Shown one piece after another: positions 1 through 9,800 of a stretch of 24,051 nucleotides of DNA. The notes beneath the pieces were generated by a model. The model was not told the origin of the DNA and ran no database searches. It worked only from the letters and a program-made list of their open reading frames with translations. The position numbers and the translations under genes are program-made. Origin of the DNA: Chloromonas sp. AAM2 (Eukaryota > Chlorophyta > Chlorophyceae > Chlamydomonadales > Chlamydomonadaceae); the NCBI GenBank assembly GCA_004335635.1, contig QAXH01001103.1:3462-27512 (forward strand), given 5' to 3'. Numbering within the stretch: the first letter of the stretch is position 1; each line of letters opens with the position of its first letter.

Positions 1-124
1 TGGTCACACATCATTGGTCACACATCAATCGTCACACCCCACCAATGGCACATCATTGGTCACACATCATTGGTCACACATCAATCGTCACACCCCTCCA
101 ATCGCACATCATTGGTCACACATC
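1..124. repeat. 56-bp tandem repeat at left edge
   Basis: Two full copies (1-56 and 57-112) and the start of a third (113-124) of a 56-bp unit are built from shorter TGGTCACACATCAT blocks. The array probably continues beyond the left edge. The stop codon of the candidate minus-strand gene (109-111) lies inside it. The TCACACATCA core recurs in the 30-bp repeat near 20530. Confidence 0.9.
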
Positions 125-996
125 TCAACGCACCAGTCAGATCCTGCCGCCCAACGGTGCATAGCCGCACCCCCGATTACCAGCGGAGCGCCAACGGCAA
201 ACAGGGCAGCCACCTTGCCTACAGTAGGTAAGGACAACGTCTGCAATTGCAGAAACACCATTTCATTTGCTAATAATGGTTTGCATGTGGGACGTGTGCC
301 ATAATTGTGAAGACGCCCTTGAACACTTGCAATGGTGACCTGACGTGTAGCGCATGCATCAGAGCAGGGTCCATCTGTGGGATCCACGCCAAGCATCTGG
401 CGTCGGACCTTGATTTAATTCAGCAGCAACCAGGCAGACCAAGCACCACATCATTGTGTCTCTGAGAAAGCATGTGATGCATGAGTAACATTGGCGGCAT
501 GCGAGACATGTGCCATGACCTGGCCCGGCATGAATACCTGAAGCATTCTGTAGTGGAGCATGTACAGCAGGCCGTCCGCTTTGTAGGCTGGCGTTCCAAT
601 GGTCATAGATGCTGGCAAGGTTGGCGACACCTCCGCTGTGCTTGCTTTGTTCGAATGCTGGGGCACCATGCTTGCAGCCTTGGCGCCTGGAGGAGTGAGA
701 AATCCCCAACCCAAGGCCGCTACCATGGCTGCAGCAGCCAGGGCCTTGGTAGGCACACGGCCAGCCTGTTCATTGCTGTGAAGGCTGCTGAAGCTCCCTG
801 ATATCCGATCATCTGACATGCTTGCGCGAGTCTGATGGGCATTTCGCCCACCATCGCAGTGCCTGATGCGTGTTGTAATGCATCCGCGTGGTGCTAGCTG
901 TTGTGTGGGTCGTGGATTGTTCCTGGCCTTGGATGTTGTGTCATTTGATGTGAACAAGCAAACCCCGCTGCGCGACAGCATGCTGCGCGACAGCAT
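109..996 (-). CDS. Candidate small two-helix membrane protein, unknown function
   Basis: I do not recognise this protein. The model has two exons: 996 (or 819) down to 538, and 240 down to the TGA at 109-111. They are joined by a GT-AG intron (537-241; donor GTATTC, acceptor ATTGCAG) that keeps phase 0. From the ATG at 819 the product is 137 aa; from the upstream in-frame ATG at 996 it is 196 aa. The extra N-terminus is rich in Ser, Arg and Thr and resembles an organelle transit peptide, which is why the longer form is given. Two hydrophobic segments are visible: one Ala-rich (starting KALAAAAMVAALGWGF) in exon 1 and one (starting VGKVAALFAVGAPLVIGG) in exon 2. The hydrophobic stretch ending GAKAA could instead be a lumenal targeting signal. 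The gene is head to head with the mTERF gene. Neither transcript nor family evidence is available, so the call is tentative. Confidence 0.33.
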
Positions 997-1553
997 GGTC
1001 AGGGGGCGCTTTTACAGCCCAGATTGAATCCTTGCGACGCTTGCGGGCTGTTGAGGTGATGATGGATGTAGGAAGCGCTCAATAAAATAGAGAGATTGCA
1101 AGCGAAAGAATCCAACTGTTTCAATCTTCACACCCGGTACATCCTAAGGTCAAATCAAAACTTCGCTCTGGAAAAGTGGGAAATTTTTCCTTCGCCACCA
1201 GAAGGAGTGTCGGCACGCGAGATCAGCCGTCACGCTCATACGTGCAAACAAGTCAAACTCTAATGTAAATGATTACAAAGCTTACACGCTAGTGTCCAAA
1301 CTGACTTTGCCGTAGCACATTTGCTCTACGCGTGTATCATCATGCTGCCGGAGTGCAGTTGTCTTGTGAGGTGTCTCTGCGTCTGTTGGCCTGTTGAGGT
1401 GTGCCGTCCACCTGTGAATCACACTTTTCGTATCACACCCTTCTTAGGGTGTGGGTAGGTGGGTTGGCATCCCCTGGGTTGGCATGCTTCTAAACTGTAC
1501 GCCGTAAGCTTACATGGCGCCTGGCTCCTGGCGCTTCTGAATTGACACTATCC
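997..1553. other. Intergenic region between divergent genes
   Basis: No convincing reading frame is present. The stretch must hold the promoters of the candidate minus-strand gene and of the plus-strand mTERF gene. An A/T-rich patch at 1080-1090 could act as a core promoter element in either direction. A 15-bp direct repeat (CTGCGCGACAGCATG) lies at 968-997, just at the candidate start codon. Confidence 0.5.
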
Positions 1554-4500
1554 ATGGACATGGACATCCGGGGACCTCGGGCCATGCATGGCACGGCAAA
1601 GCGAACAACAACAGCACTTGTGCCAGCATGCAGCTGTTATTTGATTGCACGGAGCTTCGCTTGGAGCGCCGGTCGTGGTGCGCCACTTGCCCAGCCCCAT
1701 GCATCAATAGCCCCAGAGGCGGAGCAAGCCCTGCGACAGCCTACAACAGAGCCACCACCTATTGATCATGACTTCCAGTATACGCTGATTGCTTTGCGGA
1801 AAAATGACCGAGCCGGGCACAGGCGACGGCCTCCTGCGGCTGCCATTTCAGCACTGAAACGGGCAGGCAGGTCCGGCGGCAAGCACAGCCAGCGCGATGC
1901 CGCCAACTATCGTGCGTTTGAGTCAATGGAAGGCTATGCCCTGCCACTGATGATGCTGGGGGGCGTGGAGTACGGATTGCCGGACACAGCAGCGGCAGAA
2001 GCAAACGAAGCAGCAGCAGCCATTCAAGGCTCTGAACCAACACAGCATCCTCGCACACCGCAGCAAGCGCCTGGAAAGCCGCGACGAACGCACAGACGTG
2101 TCCCTCATCCACAAATCCCTGCGCCTGCCAGTCAACAAGGCACTGTCCATGCAGCACCTTCCAGTATGACAGACACTCCTGCACCCACCTTCAGCCCGCC
2201 ATACGCCGTGCTACTGCCACCGGCAGAGACTGCATTACCCTTGCACACCACACAGGCCGCACTGAATCACACACCAGGCACCATTGCATCCGCCCAAACA
2301 CACAGACAGTACATGCAACCGCCATCACCAGCCACAGCACCACCCAACCAACCGCATGCACCACATGCGCCACCTTTTCAGCCATCAGCCACGTCAACAG
2401 GCCTCCGTCACACCATCACAGCCCCTGAGGCCAGCCATGCCACTGAAGCGCACGTTCAACCCCATGCCAATGGGAACCATGGAGTAGCTACCATGCGGCG
2501 GTCTGTGCAGCTCCATCTCAAGAAGTGTGCCGGCAAGCTTGGGGTTCACCCTCGTCATTTGGCAGCTGAGTTTGACCTAGCAGCGGACCTGTTGCGTGTT
2601 AAGGAGCCACGCCATGTTGGGGAGCGTGTGGTGCAACTCACACAAGTCCTCAAGGTATGCTTGTGCATTATCAACATCATTATCATCACCAGCACCTGCA
2701 CCAGCATCATTACCAACATCAAGTTGGGCATCAGAAGATTTGCTCAAAGCATTGCATCAAGCCAAAAACAACAGATTTCTAAATCCCAATGTCACAGTTG
2801 CCCGTCCGTAACTTTCCGTGACCCTGACTTGGACATCAGAACACTGGCGATTGGACACTGTCAGCAACATGGGGCCACAAACCACCGTGCTCACTGAGCA
2901 TGGGTTCCAAGCGTGACCATGCTTGCCAAACCAGTGGTAGTAGGCTTAGTGGCACCGACTATACCCTACTATTGACGATGACTCAGAGGATGGCATGATA
3001 CGCTGCCCAATGGCCACAAACAACGACCATGCGTCTGCCACAAGCAGCTGTCGGACACACCACTTGTTGACTGGTTTCCGCCACTGGATGGGCCAGATAC
3101 CAACTGTCTTGCTTACCAACCCAGTTACACGCTCTTAATGCATGCCGTTGCCCGATGCAGGTTGACCGGTCACAAGTCAAAGGCATGGTGATGCGGCACC
3201 CCGAGTTGCTGCTGGCTCCAATGGCAGACATCGAATTGCGTACACAACAGGTACAGCAGGGCAAAGGGGGGTGAAAGGGGGGCGAAGGGCACCTGGGGCC
3301 AAAACATGCGGGGCAGGAGGGGGGCAAGGCATGTGGTGTGAGAAGAGGAAGGACGCTGGGTCTGCACCTGTTGTTCTGAGGGAAGGGAAGGGGAGGCAAG
3401 CAGTTCTTAACGTTCTTGACCACTTAACCGGGTGAAAGCCTCGGAAGCCTTGGCGTATTTGCAGATATGGCTCAGCAATTCATCATGCTCGTGCCGCACT
3501 GACCTTCCTTTATTGTTACTAAACAATGTTTGGCTCGATTAACACAGTTTGTCTACCCGCATGCAGGTGTCAGCTCTGCTCCTGGGTCAGCCTCCCTCCC
3601 ATGTGACAGCAGCCCTCATGCAATTCCCCGCGCTGCTCACCACACGCCACTCGCCGCATGAAGCCATGCTGGGACTGGCCCGTGCGATGCATGGGCACAT
3701 GGACATGCAGGTAGGGTGGTGAATGCATTCGCTAGCATGAGGCCATGCTGGGATTTGCACGTGTCATGCATGGGCACATGTATATGCAGGTAGGCTGGTG
3801 CATGCATGTGGGTGTTAGCTGTTGCTTCATCACAGTCACTCGGCTGCAGACCAAACAGTTTATGCACTTGGCGACCACACGACCCCCCAAGCAAAGCATG
3901 AGCATGATGTCCTCCAAAAAGCTGTTGCTGGTAGTGGCAGAAGTATGTCACAAACCAGTCAAAACGTCAAACAGGAACACCTTGCATGGTTGCCTGCAGG
4001 GCGTGGCACGCCTGATCCTGTCCCACCCCGGCCTCCTTTGCCACCCCCTGTCCCCCTCCGGCACGCCCTTCACCTCCATCCTCACCTGCCTGTCACAAGA
4101 GCTTTCCTGTCACCCCACCCGCCTAGCAAGAGGCTGCCTATCTTCACTGCCCGAGCTGCTTGTTAGAAGCCCAGCGGCGGTGAAGGGTTGTTGTGTAGCG
4201 TTGGCTAGTCAGTGGGAGTTGGAAGGGGAGCAGATGGTGGAGTTGGTGGAGGCCCAGCCACGGCTGCTAATGATGACGCCCATGGCCGCAACGGTGAGTG
4301 CACATGTCAAAGGGCATGCAAGGTGCCATGCACCAGTGTGCCAGGTTTAGGTTGGCCAAGTTCAGTCCGCCATGTGGTTCCATACAATGGTCATTACTTG
4401 CACGTCTCTCTACAATTTGCCATGCACGCTAACATGCATTGTGAACATGCATGCTTCAGGTGACCAGTAAGCGCATCAAATGGCTTTTGAGCCACAGCCG

Positions 4501-5047
4501 GCACTGGGGAGGGGATTTGGCTCGCCTGCCGACCAAACCCAGAGCTTTGGCCCGCACCCTGACCTTCAACACAACATTGTGCGTAAGAAAGCGGGACACC
4601 TGCATGTTGTGCGGTTTCAAGCCATGCAGTCTCAAGTGCTTCAGCGACTGACAGGAGCTGGTCTTCTGAAAACAGATTGTCTCAGCAGCAGTAACGTAGG
4701 CCCACATGCTCCCGTCGTCTATGGTTGACGTGTGACATTGTCAACCGACAACAATCACAATCAACCAACCAACCAACCTCAACCCGCAATTACCAACCAT
4801 ACCAATTTCAACCCATCAATCAAGCAACTGTGCCTGGCTTGACATCCTGCATATCTCACAATCAAGTAATCAAACAATCAACCCAGGTGTTTTCATCTTG
4901 TCCTGCAGGCTTGATCGTCTGGACTACCTAGTGTGCACCCTGCGTGACGCGGGGATGGACTGGCGCGACGCTCTGACCATGACAGAAGAGGACTGGCACG
5001 ACATGTACCCGGGGTACAGGGAATGGAGGCGGAAGAAGGGGAGATGA
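1554..5047 (+). CDS. mTERF-domain protein, probably organellar
   Basis: The six exons are 1554-2654, 3161-3250, 3567-3710, 4000-4293, 4460-4578 and 4909-5047, all with GT-AG introns. They join in frame to 628 aa. mTERF proteins bind nucleic acid through stacked helical repeats and act in mitochondrial or plastid transcription, splicing or ribosome assembly. The repeat signature (helix ending in His/Phe-Pro-x-Leu-Leu) is seen at residues 373-387 (VKGMVMRHPELLLAP), 410-421 (VTAALMQFPALL), 447-458 (VARLILSHPGLL), 488-500 and about 525-537. The last exon gives a typical mTERF C-terminal tail (RLDYLVCTLRDAG, then LTMTEEDW). The first ~340 residues are Pro/His/Gln/Ala-rich and low in complexity; the basic, Ser/Ala-rich N-terminus suggests an organelle transit peptide. 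The start at 1554 is the first in-frame ATG. Exon 5 uses a GTGCGT donor at 4579, needed to keep frame with exon 6. Exon 1 boundaries upstream of residue 320 are the least certain. Which organelle or target it serves cannot be read from the sequence. Confidence 0.8.
3259..3289 (+). other. G-quadruplex motif at start of mTERF intron 2
   Basis: Four runs of three to six G (3259-3261, 3266-3271, 3277-3282, 3287-3289) are separated by loops of four or five bases. They begin nine bases inside the intron, after the 5' splice site at 3251. The G-rich strand is the transcribed RNA sense. G-rich tracts continue to about 3395. Confidence 0.7.
3657..3808 (+). repeat. 79-bp tandem duplication of mTERF exon 3 end and donor
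   Basis: Copy 1 covers the last 18 codons of exon 3 plus its GTAGG donor. Copy 2 starts at 3736 and keeps an open frame for a nearly identical peptide (HEAMLGFARVMHGHMYMQ against HEAMLGLARAMHGHMDMQ), again followed by GTAGG. Copy 2 lies in intron 3 of the model. It is preceded by a CTAG that could serve as an acceptor. Confidence 0.85.
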
Positions 5048-5189
5048 GCGTCACCAGCGGGCCGGGAGAGGGGTGTCTCATCATGTTATTCGGTTTGAGT
5101 TGAATGTTTGTGGTAGGTAGAGATGTGGGATACAGTTGGGAACTCTTTAGCCCACTCCAGAGGCACCAGCTTCGTTTAATGATTCATTC

Positions 5190-5194
5190 TGTAA
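5190..5194 (+). terminator. TGTAA polyadenylation signal of mTERF gene
   Basis: This is the first TGTAA pentamer downstream of the stop at 5047. It implies a 3' UTR of about 160 nt. Confidence 0.6.
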
Positions 5195-6176
5195 CATTTT
5201 TCATTCTGCACTATACGGCAGACGCTGGTGTTGTCATCCAACCTGTGTGATGCTCTCGCAGACGGCTGAAAGTGGCTAAAAGAGATGTGCGCACCTGCCC
5301 TAGCAGTCAATCTTGTGCTCGCAGCCACAGGTGCCCAGAGGCTCCAATGGCTGGAAGGTTGTACGCAGGTTATTTGCAGGGTAGTCTGTCACCAACTGGC
5401 TGGCTGACCGTCAGTTGACTGATCAGCTTTTTCCAACCTGAATAGATCCTCAGCGTGCTGGTTCTCCATGTGCCAGTTTTCATGTTCCAACCTTGGGTGC
5501 ACTATGTGTTTCCTGCCAGTTGCTGTTAGTCCAAAGCTGCGATGTTTGGCTGCACTTGTGGCAGCATACATGTGCGCCTTGTGATGCGACAACAAGATGG
5601 CGAGCTGCCTCTTGCCAGGCCGAATGTACGCATAACTGCAATGCCGCATCACTGCAATGCCGCATGGCGACAGACGATTATGCCAACATGGCGTGAGTTA
5701 ACCTTCTTTGTGTTGAAACATGAACGTCCGCCAGTACATACTAAGGAGCTCTGTTACATGCTCTGGAAAGAAACTCTCACCTATCTAACATGGGAACCGC
5801 TGTATGCCTCAGTCAGTTCAGTTATAAGCTAAATGCTGTCCAGCTATCCCCGTCCATCACAGCTCTCAAGGTCCATCAGAGCATGGTACAAGCCGAGTAA
5901 GCATGCAAGACATGCCCTATCATGTCTCACTGTTCATGGCTGCACCAATGACCTTGTAAAACGAGGCCATAGAAGCTCTTGTCTACGCAAGCAACGCCAC
6001 CATGTGGCATAGCCATGCAAGTGTATGATCTGCAATCTGGCCATGCACATACATGCCAGCAGAGTCATGCCTGGAAAGTCTTCAAGGGCGGGCCTGGTGT
6101 GCAATACCAACTGGCAGCCAAGACCATGCCTGCATGGCTGCTGCACCCACGTCTCAGCTGGCCGGGCCTTGACAGT
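5195..6176. other. Convergent intergenic region and NDUFB7 3' UTR
   Basis: This region lies between the 3' ends of the mTERF and NDUFB7 genes. I see no recognisable gene. Short frames such as 5542-5832 show no family resemblance and no supporting splice structure. A short direct repeat (ACTGCAATGCCGCAT, twice) is at 5635-5664. The right part is the presumed NDUFB7 3' UTR. Confidence 0.55.
5754..5758 (-). terminator. TGTAA polyadenylation signal of NDUFB7 gene
   Basis: It reads TTACA on the plus strand, so TGTAA on the transcribed strand. It is the first such pentamer after the stop at 6177, giving a 3' UTR of roughly 420 nt. Confidence 0.5.
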
Positions 6177-6559
6177 TCAGAGCAACCCTCTCCTGCGCTT
6201 CTCCTCAAGCGCAATGGCTACTCGCCGCTTGAACTCCTTGTATTCGCACTTGTTGTAGCCATGCACCTCATGATGGCAGCTTTTTCGCCAAGAGATCGGA
6301 TTCGCTGTGCGGCACTCCTTGTAGTCCACCCACATGTGCGCGCAGTAGTCACGGAACGCGTAGGGGATGTCCGCTGTGTCCATTTGCTCCTGCACGACCG
6401 AGTCAGTTTGTGATGTGCATGCTTGCCATCCTGTTTGGCATCGGCAATGAACAGCATGCGCATGGCGCCATGCACAACATGCGAAAAATTCTATCACAGC
6501 GAACCTCCAAACCTCACCCGCGTCAGCTTCATCTCGGGAGGCGGGAACCTGTCCGTCAT
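6177..6559 (-). CDS. NDUFB7: NADH:ubiquinone oxidoreductase subunit B18 (NDUFB7-like)
   Basis: Exon 1 runs from 6559 to 6518 and exon 2 from 6389 to the TGA at 6177-6179. The intron (6517-6390) has a GTGAGG donor and a GTGCAG acceptor. The product is 84 aa. NDUFB7/B18 is an accessory subunit of mitochondrial complex I, facing the intermembrane space and folded through the MIA40 oxidative import pathway. The family signature is present: a twin CX9C motif (Cys30/Cys40 and Cys52/Cys62), a conserved FRDYCAH before the first helix, and a charged KRR/EEKRRR C-terminal helix. The protein is somewhat shorter than plant and animal B18, which have longer tails. The reading frame is open upstream of the start codon, but the next upstream in-frame ATG, at 6796, lies in the region shared with the divergent gene, so the start at MTDRF is preferred. 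It is transcribed divergently from the ZSWIM2-like gene. Confidence 0.85.
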
Positions 6560-6829
6560 CTTGTCCTCCAAAGCTATAGATCCGCCAGCAGAATAAGGCC
6601 TCACGCCACGAAAGCAGCGCTCGTGGCATGGCCGGCCTTGCACGGCCAAAAGGGTAGAAAGAAACCGCCGTTTTCGGTTGCGCTTGCATGATGTTCCGAC
6701 TTTTGGTGGGAATAGCTCAAACGCTCGTTGCCTGTGTTTCCTAGCATACGTGATGATGACCTGAATCCACTTCAAAACCCTAGGGTCAACTGGCAATGCG
6801 CTGTCGCAGCCATTCGCAACAGAGCCGGC
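6560..6829. promoter_or_regulatory. Putative bidirectional promoter, NDUFB7 / ZSWIM2-like
   Basis: About 270 bp separate the two start codons of these head-to-head genes, so both 5' UTRs and core promoters must fit here unless they overlap. I see no clear TATA box. Function is inferred from layout only. Confidence 0.45.
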
Positions 6830-9800
6830 ATGGGGGAAAGACTATGCCCATGGCGTCCCAAGCCACCACAGGTGAACAGCCAAAGTGACGCGCGTGCAGA
6901 GGCCGCGTACATCTCGACACACATACACACACCCACACACATACATGGATGTGCGCTGAGCAGGTAGTGTTGGAGCTGCTCATGGGAATGCCCGTCATGT
7001 ACTTGGTCCATCGTGTCGGCCCCACTTCCTTTATTGTTCGTGAGGACGGAGACGAGTTGAAGAAGAAAGTCAGCATAGGTGCCCGGCCCTGCTGCTCATG
7101 GTGAGCAGATGCAATGCACACATCACTGAGACAGCACGTGCTGCGCGTGCACCAGAAAACTATACCAGGCTCAGGCAGCACTGTGAGCAATACTTTGGGC
7201 AGGGACATGTGAACTCGATTGGTTGGGGTAGGTCTGACATAGATGTTCATGGATGCACCTGTTGATACTACGAAGCTGTCTTCTCAGATTTGCCCCCTGA
7301 CGCTTCGTGGCCCACAGCATGCTAGAATTGTTCAGCATTCGCTTGTAATTTAAGGAATTTCAACACGTCCGCCTATACACGTGCCCATTGATAATTCACT
7401 GTTCCTCTGAATTCCTCATGTGCTGTCCTGATGCTTTCTGCCCCGCAGTATGCCCACTGCGCCCGGTCAGAGTTGCCCGGAGCTGTGCCGTCACCTGCTG
7501 TTCGTCATGTGCAAGGTGCTGCGGGTGCCGCCTAGCAACCCCCTGGTGTGGCAACTGTCGCTGACAGGTAAGCAATGTACAACTTACCTCGTCCTTAGCG
7601 TTTTGTGCTTCTTTCCTTCACAAAACAAAATCGTGCTGCTAGTGATGAGGAACCGTGTTGCTGGTGATGACATTCGTACTTTGCACTCTGTTACCAGTGA
7701 AAGGCTCTCTTGATTTATTGATTTTCATGAATTTCCCTCGATAATTACCAGGCGCGTAATTCTTGGAGAAATATTGTGCCTAACTGCAGAACAGTGGGTT
7801 GAACCATGACAAGCCATGTGATGCATCCGCATCCTGACTGTCATATAATGATCATCGAGTGGGTGACTGAGGTGTGACAAACCCGCCAAGCGCAAACTGG
7901 TCATCACATGCCACACATTTCTATACTGCAGATCGAGAGCTTGACGAAGTGCTGCGCTGTGCCGTGATGCCCGAGGCACCAGCTGCACCTGCGGCTGATA
8001 TCAAGAAACCGACAAAGGCTGGCGCTGGGGAGGAGGGATCTGTCAAGAGACGGCCTGTAGACCAGGTGTGTGTGGTGGGCACGTGCATGTGTACATGGGG
8101 AGTGCGAGAGGGTTTTTTTTGTAGTGTGACAGAGTTACACGTGCCCCCTGTGTATCACGACAGACTGGAATTGAGTAGGTAATGCCTTCTTGTTGCGCAG
8201 GCAGCCTGATGATTTTGCCTGGTGATTTCAAAGGTGTTCAAGGGTTTGCTGACGCACAGGGTTGTGATTGGGTGGTTCTGCAGCAAATGTGCACATGCAA
8301 ACTGTGAGCTGTGCCCACATGTTTGCCTTTTCCCCTTCCCTTAAACGCTTTAGGGTTTGTCAGCACGGTATCCAGCCTTAACTCTTGCATGGCTTGCTGG
8401 TGTTTCCACTTGAATCTCTGCAGTTAAGGCAATGGCGAGGATGGATACTTGAGCAACAGAAGAACCTGTATGTTTTGTTGAGTTCTGGTCGTATGAAACA
8501 TGGTGTGTGGCTCATGCCCTGGTCACGTCCTGTCAAGGCTGTTGGTGCTTTGCAGGAGGATCCGTGCCCCATTTGCTACGAGGACATGGCAGTCAAGGAC
8601 ATTGACCAACTCGTGTGGTGCGTCGGATCATTGTCTTGTATCATGCAGGATGGGCAGGTTGAAGATAAGGCCATGTTGGCACTTCAAAGCAAACAACCGG
8701 CACCTGCTGAAGGCTGAAGTTGAGCTAAACATGCTTTGTGGGCCATGTAGCATGGGCAAGTTTACACTTTCAGCATGGGTAAGAAGCCAGCGGCTGTAGG
8801 CAAACAACTGGTGACTGCTGAGTCAAGCTGATTGTCATGACAGGCTGAGAATCGTTGCACAACTTATCGAAGTAGATGACACGTTGCATGCTGCCAGCAC
8901 ACTATCATTGCTAAGTCACAGCCTCACGACTAGGAGTCCATGCTACATTATGACCACAAGAACATAGTTGAGGGTCATGGCTGGCAGTCGTTGCATGGCT
9001 CACAACGGATAGATTGACATGCCATGAATCATGCTTTGATGCTGCTGCAGGTGTCGCCACGGCTGTGGTCGGAACGTCCATGGGCGATGCATGGGGTGAG
9101 CAGCGTGTAGGGTGTTGGGGCAAAGCAAAACTCTCAAGGATACGAGCAGCGCCATAGTGGCATCGCCAGGGGTGTGCTGGTGCTCTCAATACTATCATTA
9201 CCGGTTGTCCTTAGTGCGAAGCAGGGAGGCGATGAAGGCTTGGCCGGATACCGGGACCTCGCCACACCAGTCAAAATCAAACGGTTGCACTTTTAAAACT
9301 GCATCAACCCGGCTAGCTGCTCTAGCTGTCGTCCGAAAGGCATACCGGTAGCGGCAGTCGTGCAGGTTTGACTTGGCTTCGCTGTGGATTTGAACCGCGA
9401 ACTCGGACTCAGGCCCGCGAGTCGACTCACGTACGGCACTCAATTCTGAATGTACGAACTGCAATCAGGGAAATCCAAACTCTTACAGAACAAACAAGAA
9501 CAGGCAGGCACAAGGAGGCGGAGCATAGCATGCATCAAAGATGCTGCTTCTCTCACCGATATGCAGCTTAGGAAGACAGTTACATCAGGCTAACCCACAG
9601 CAGGCTAAACCACAATGCGTGCAATGCCTTGGCAGGCTGCAGTTGTTCTTTCGCTTGTAGTCCTGCATTATCCTTAACTCATGTTGCTTGCTTGGTTGCT
9701 TGGCGATCAATGCAAGCTGGCGTTCTGCCTGGTAACACCTGACATACTGTGCCCCAAATCACGGTGCCTGCGTATATCCATGCTTTGGAGTGTATGGGCA

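Noticed and set aside
2655..2897. Extension of mTERF exon 1 frame to the stop at 2897
   Set aside because: The extension is Ile/Thr/Ser-rich simple sequence. A GTATGC donor at 2655 followed by the acceptor at 3160 restores the mTERF repeat (VKGMVMRHPELLL) in frame.
5542..5832. 96-codon plus-strand ORF between the mTERF and NDUFB7 genes
   Set aside because: No motif, no splice support, and it overlaps the presumed NDUFB7 3' UTR and poly(A) signal on the other strand.
9375..9410. tRNA T-arm-like sequence on the minus strand (GGTTCAAATCC)
   Set aside because: The flanking bases do not pair as a T stem, and no D arm, anticodon arm or acceptor stem can be drawn around it.
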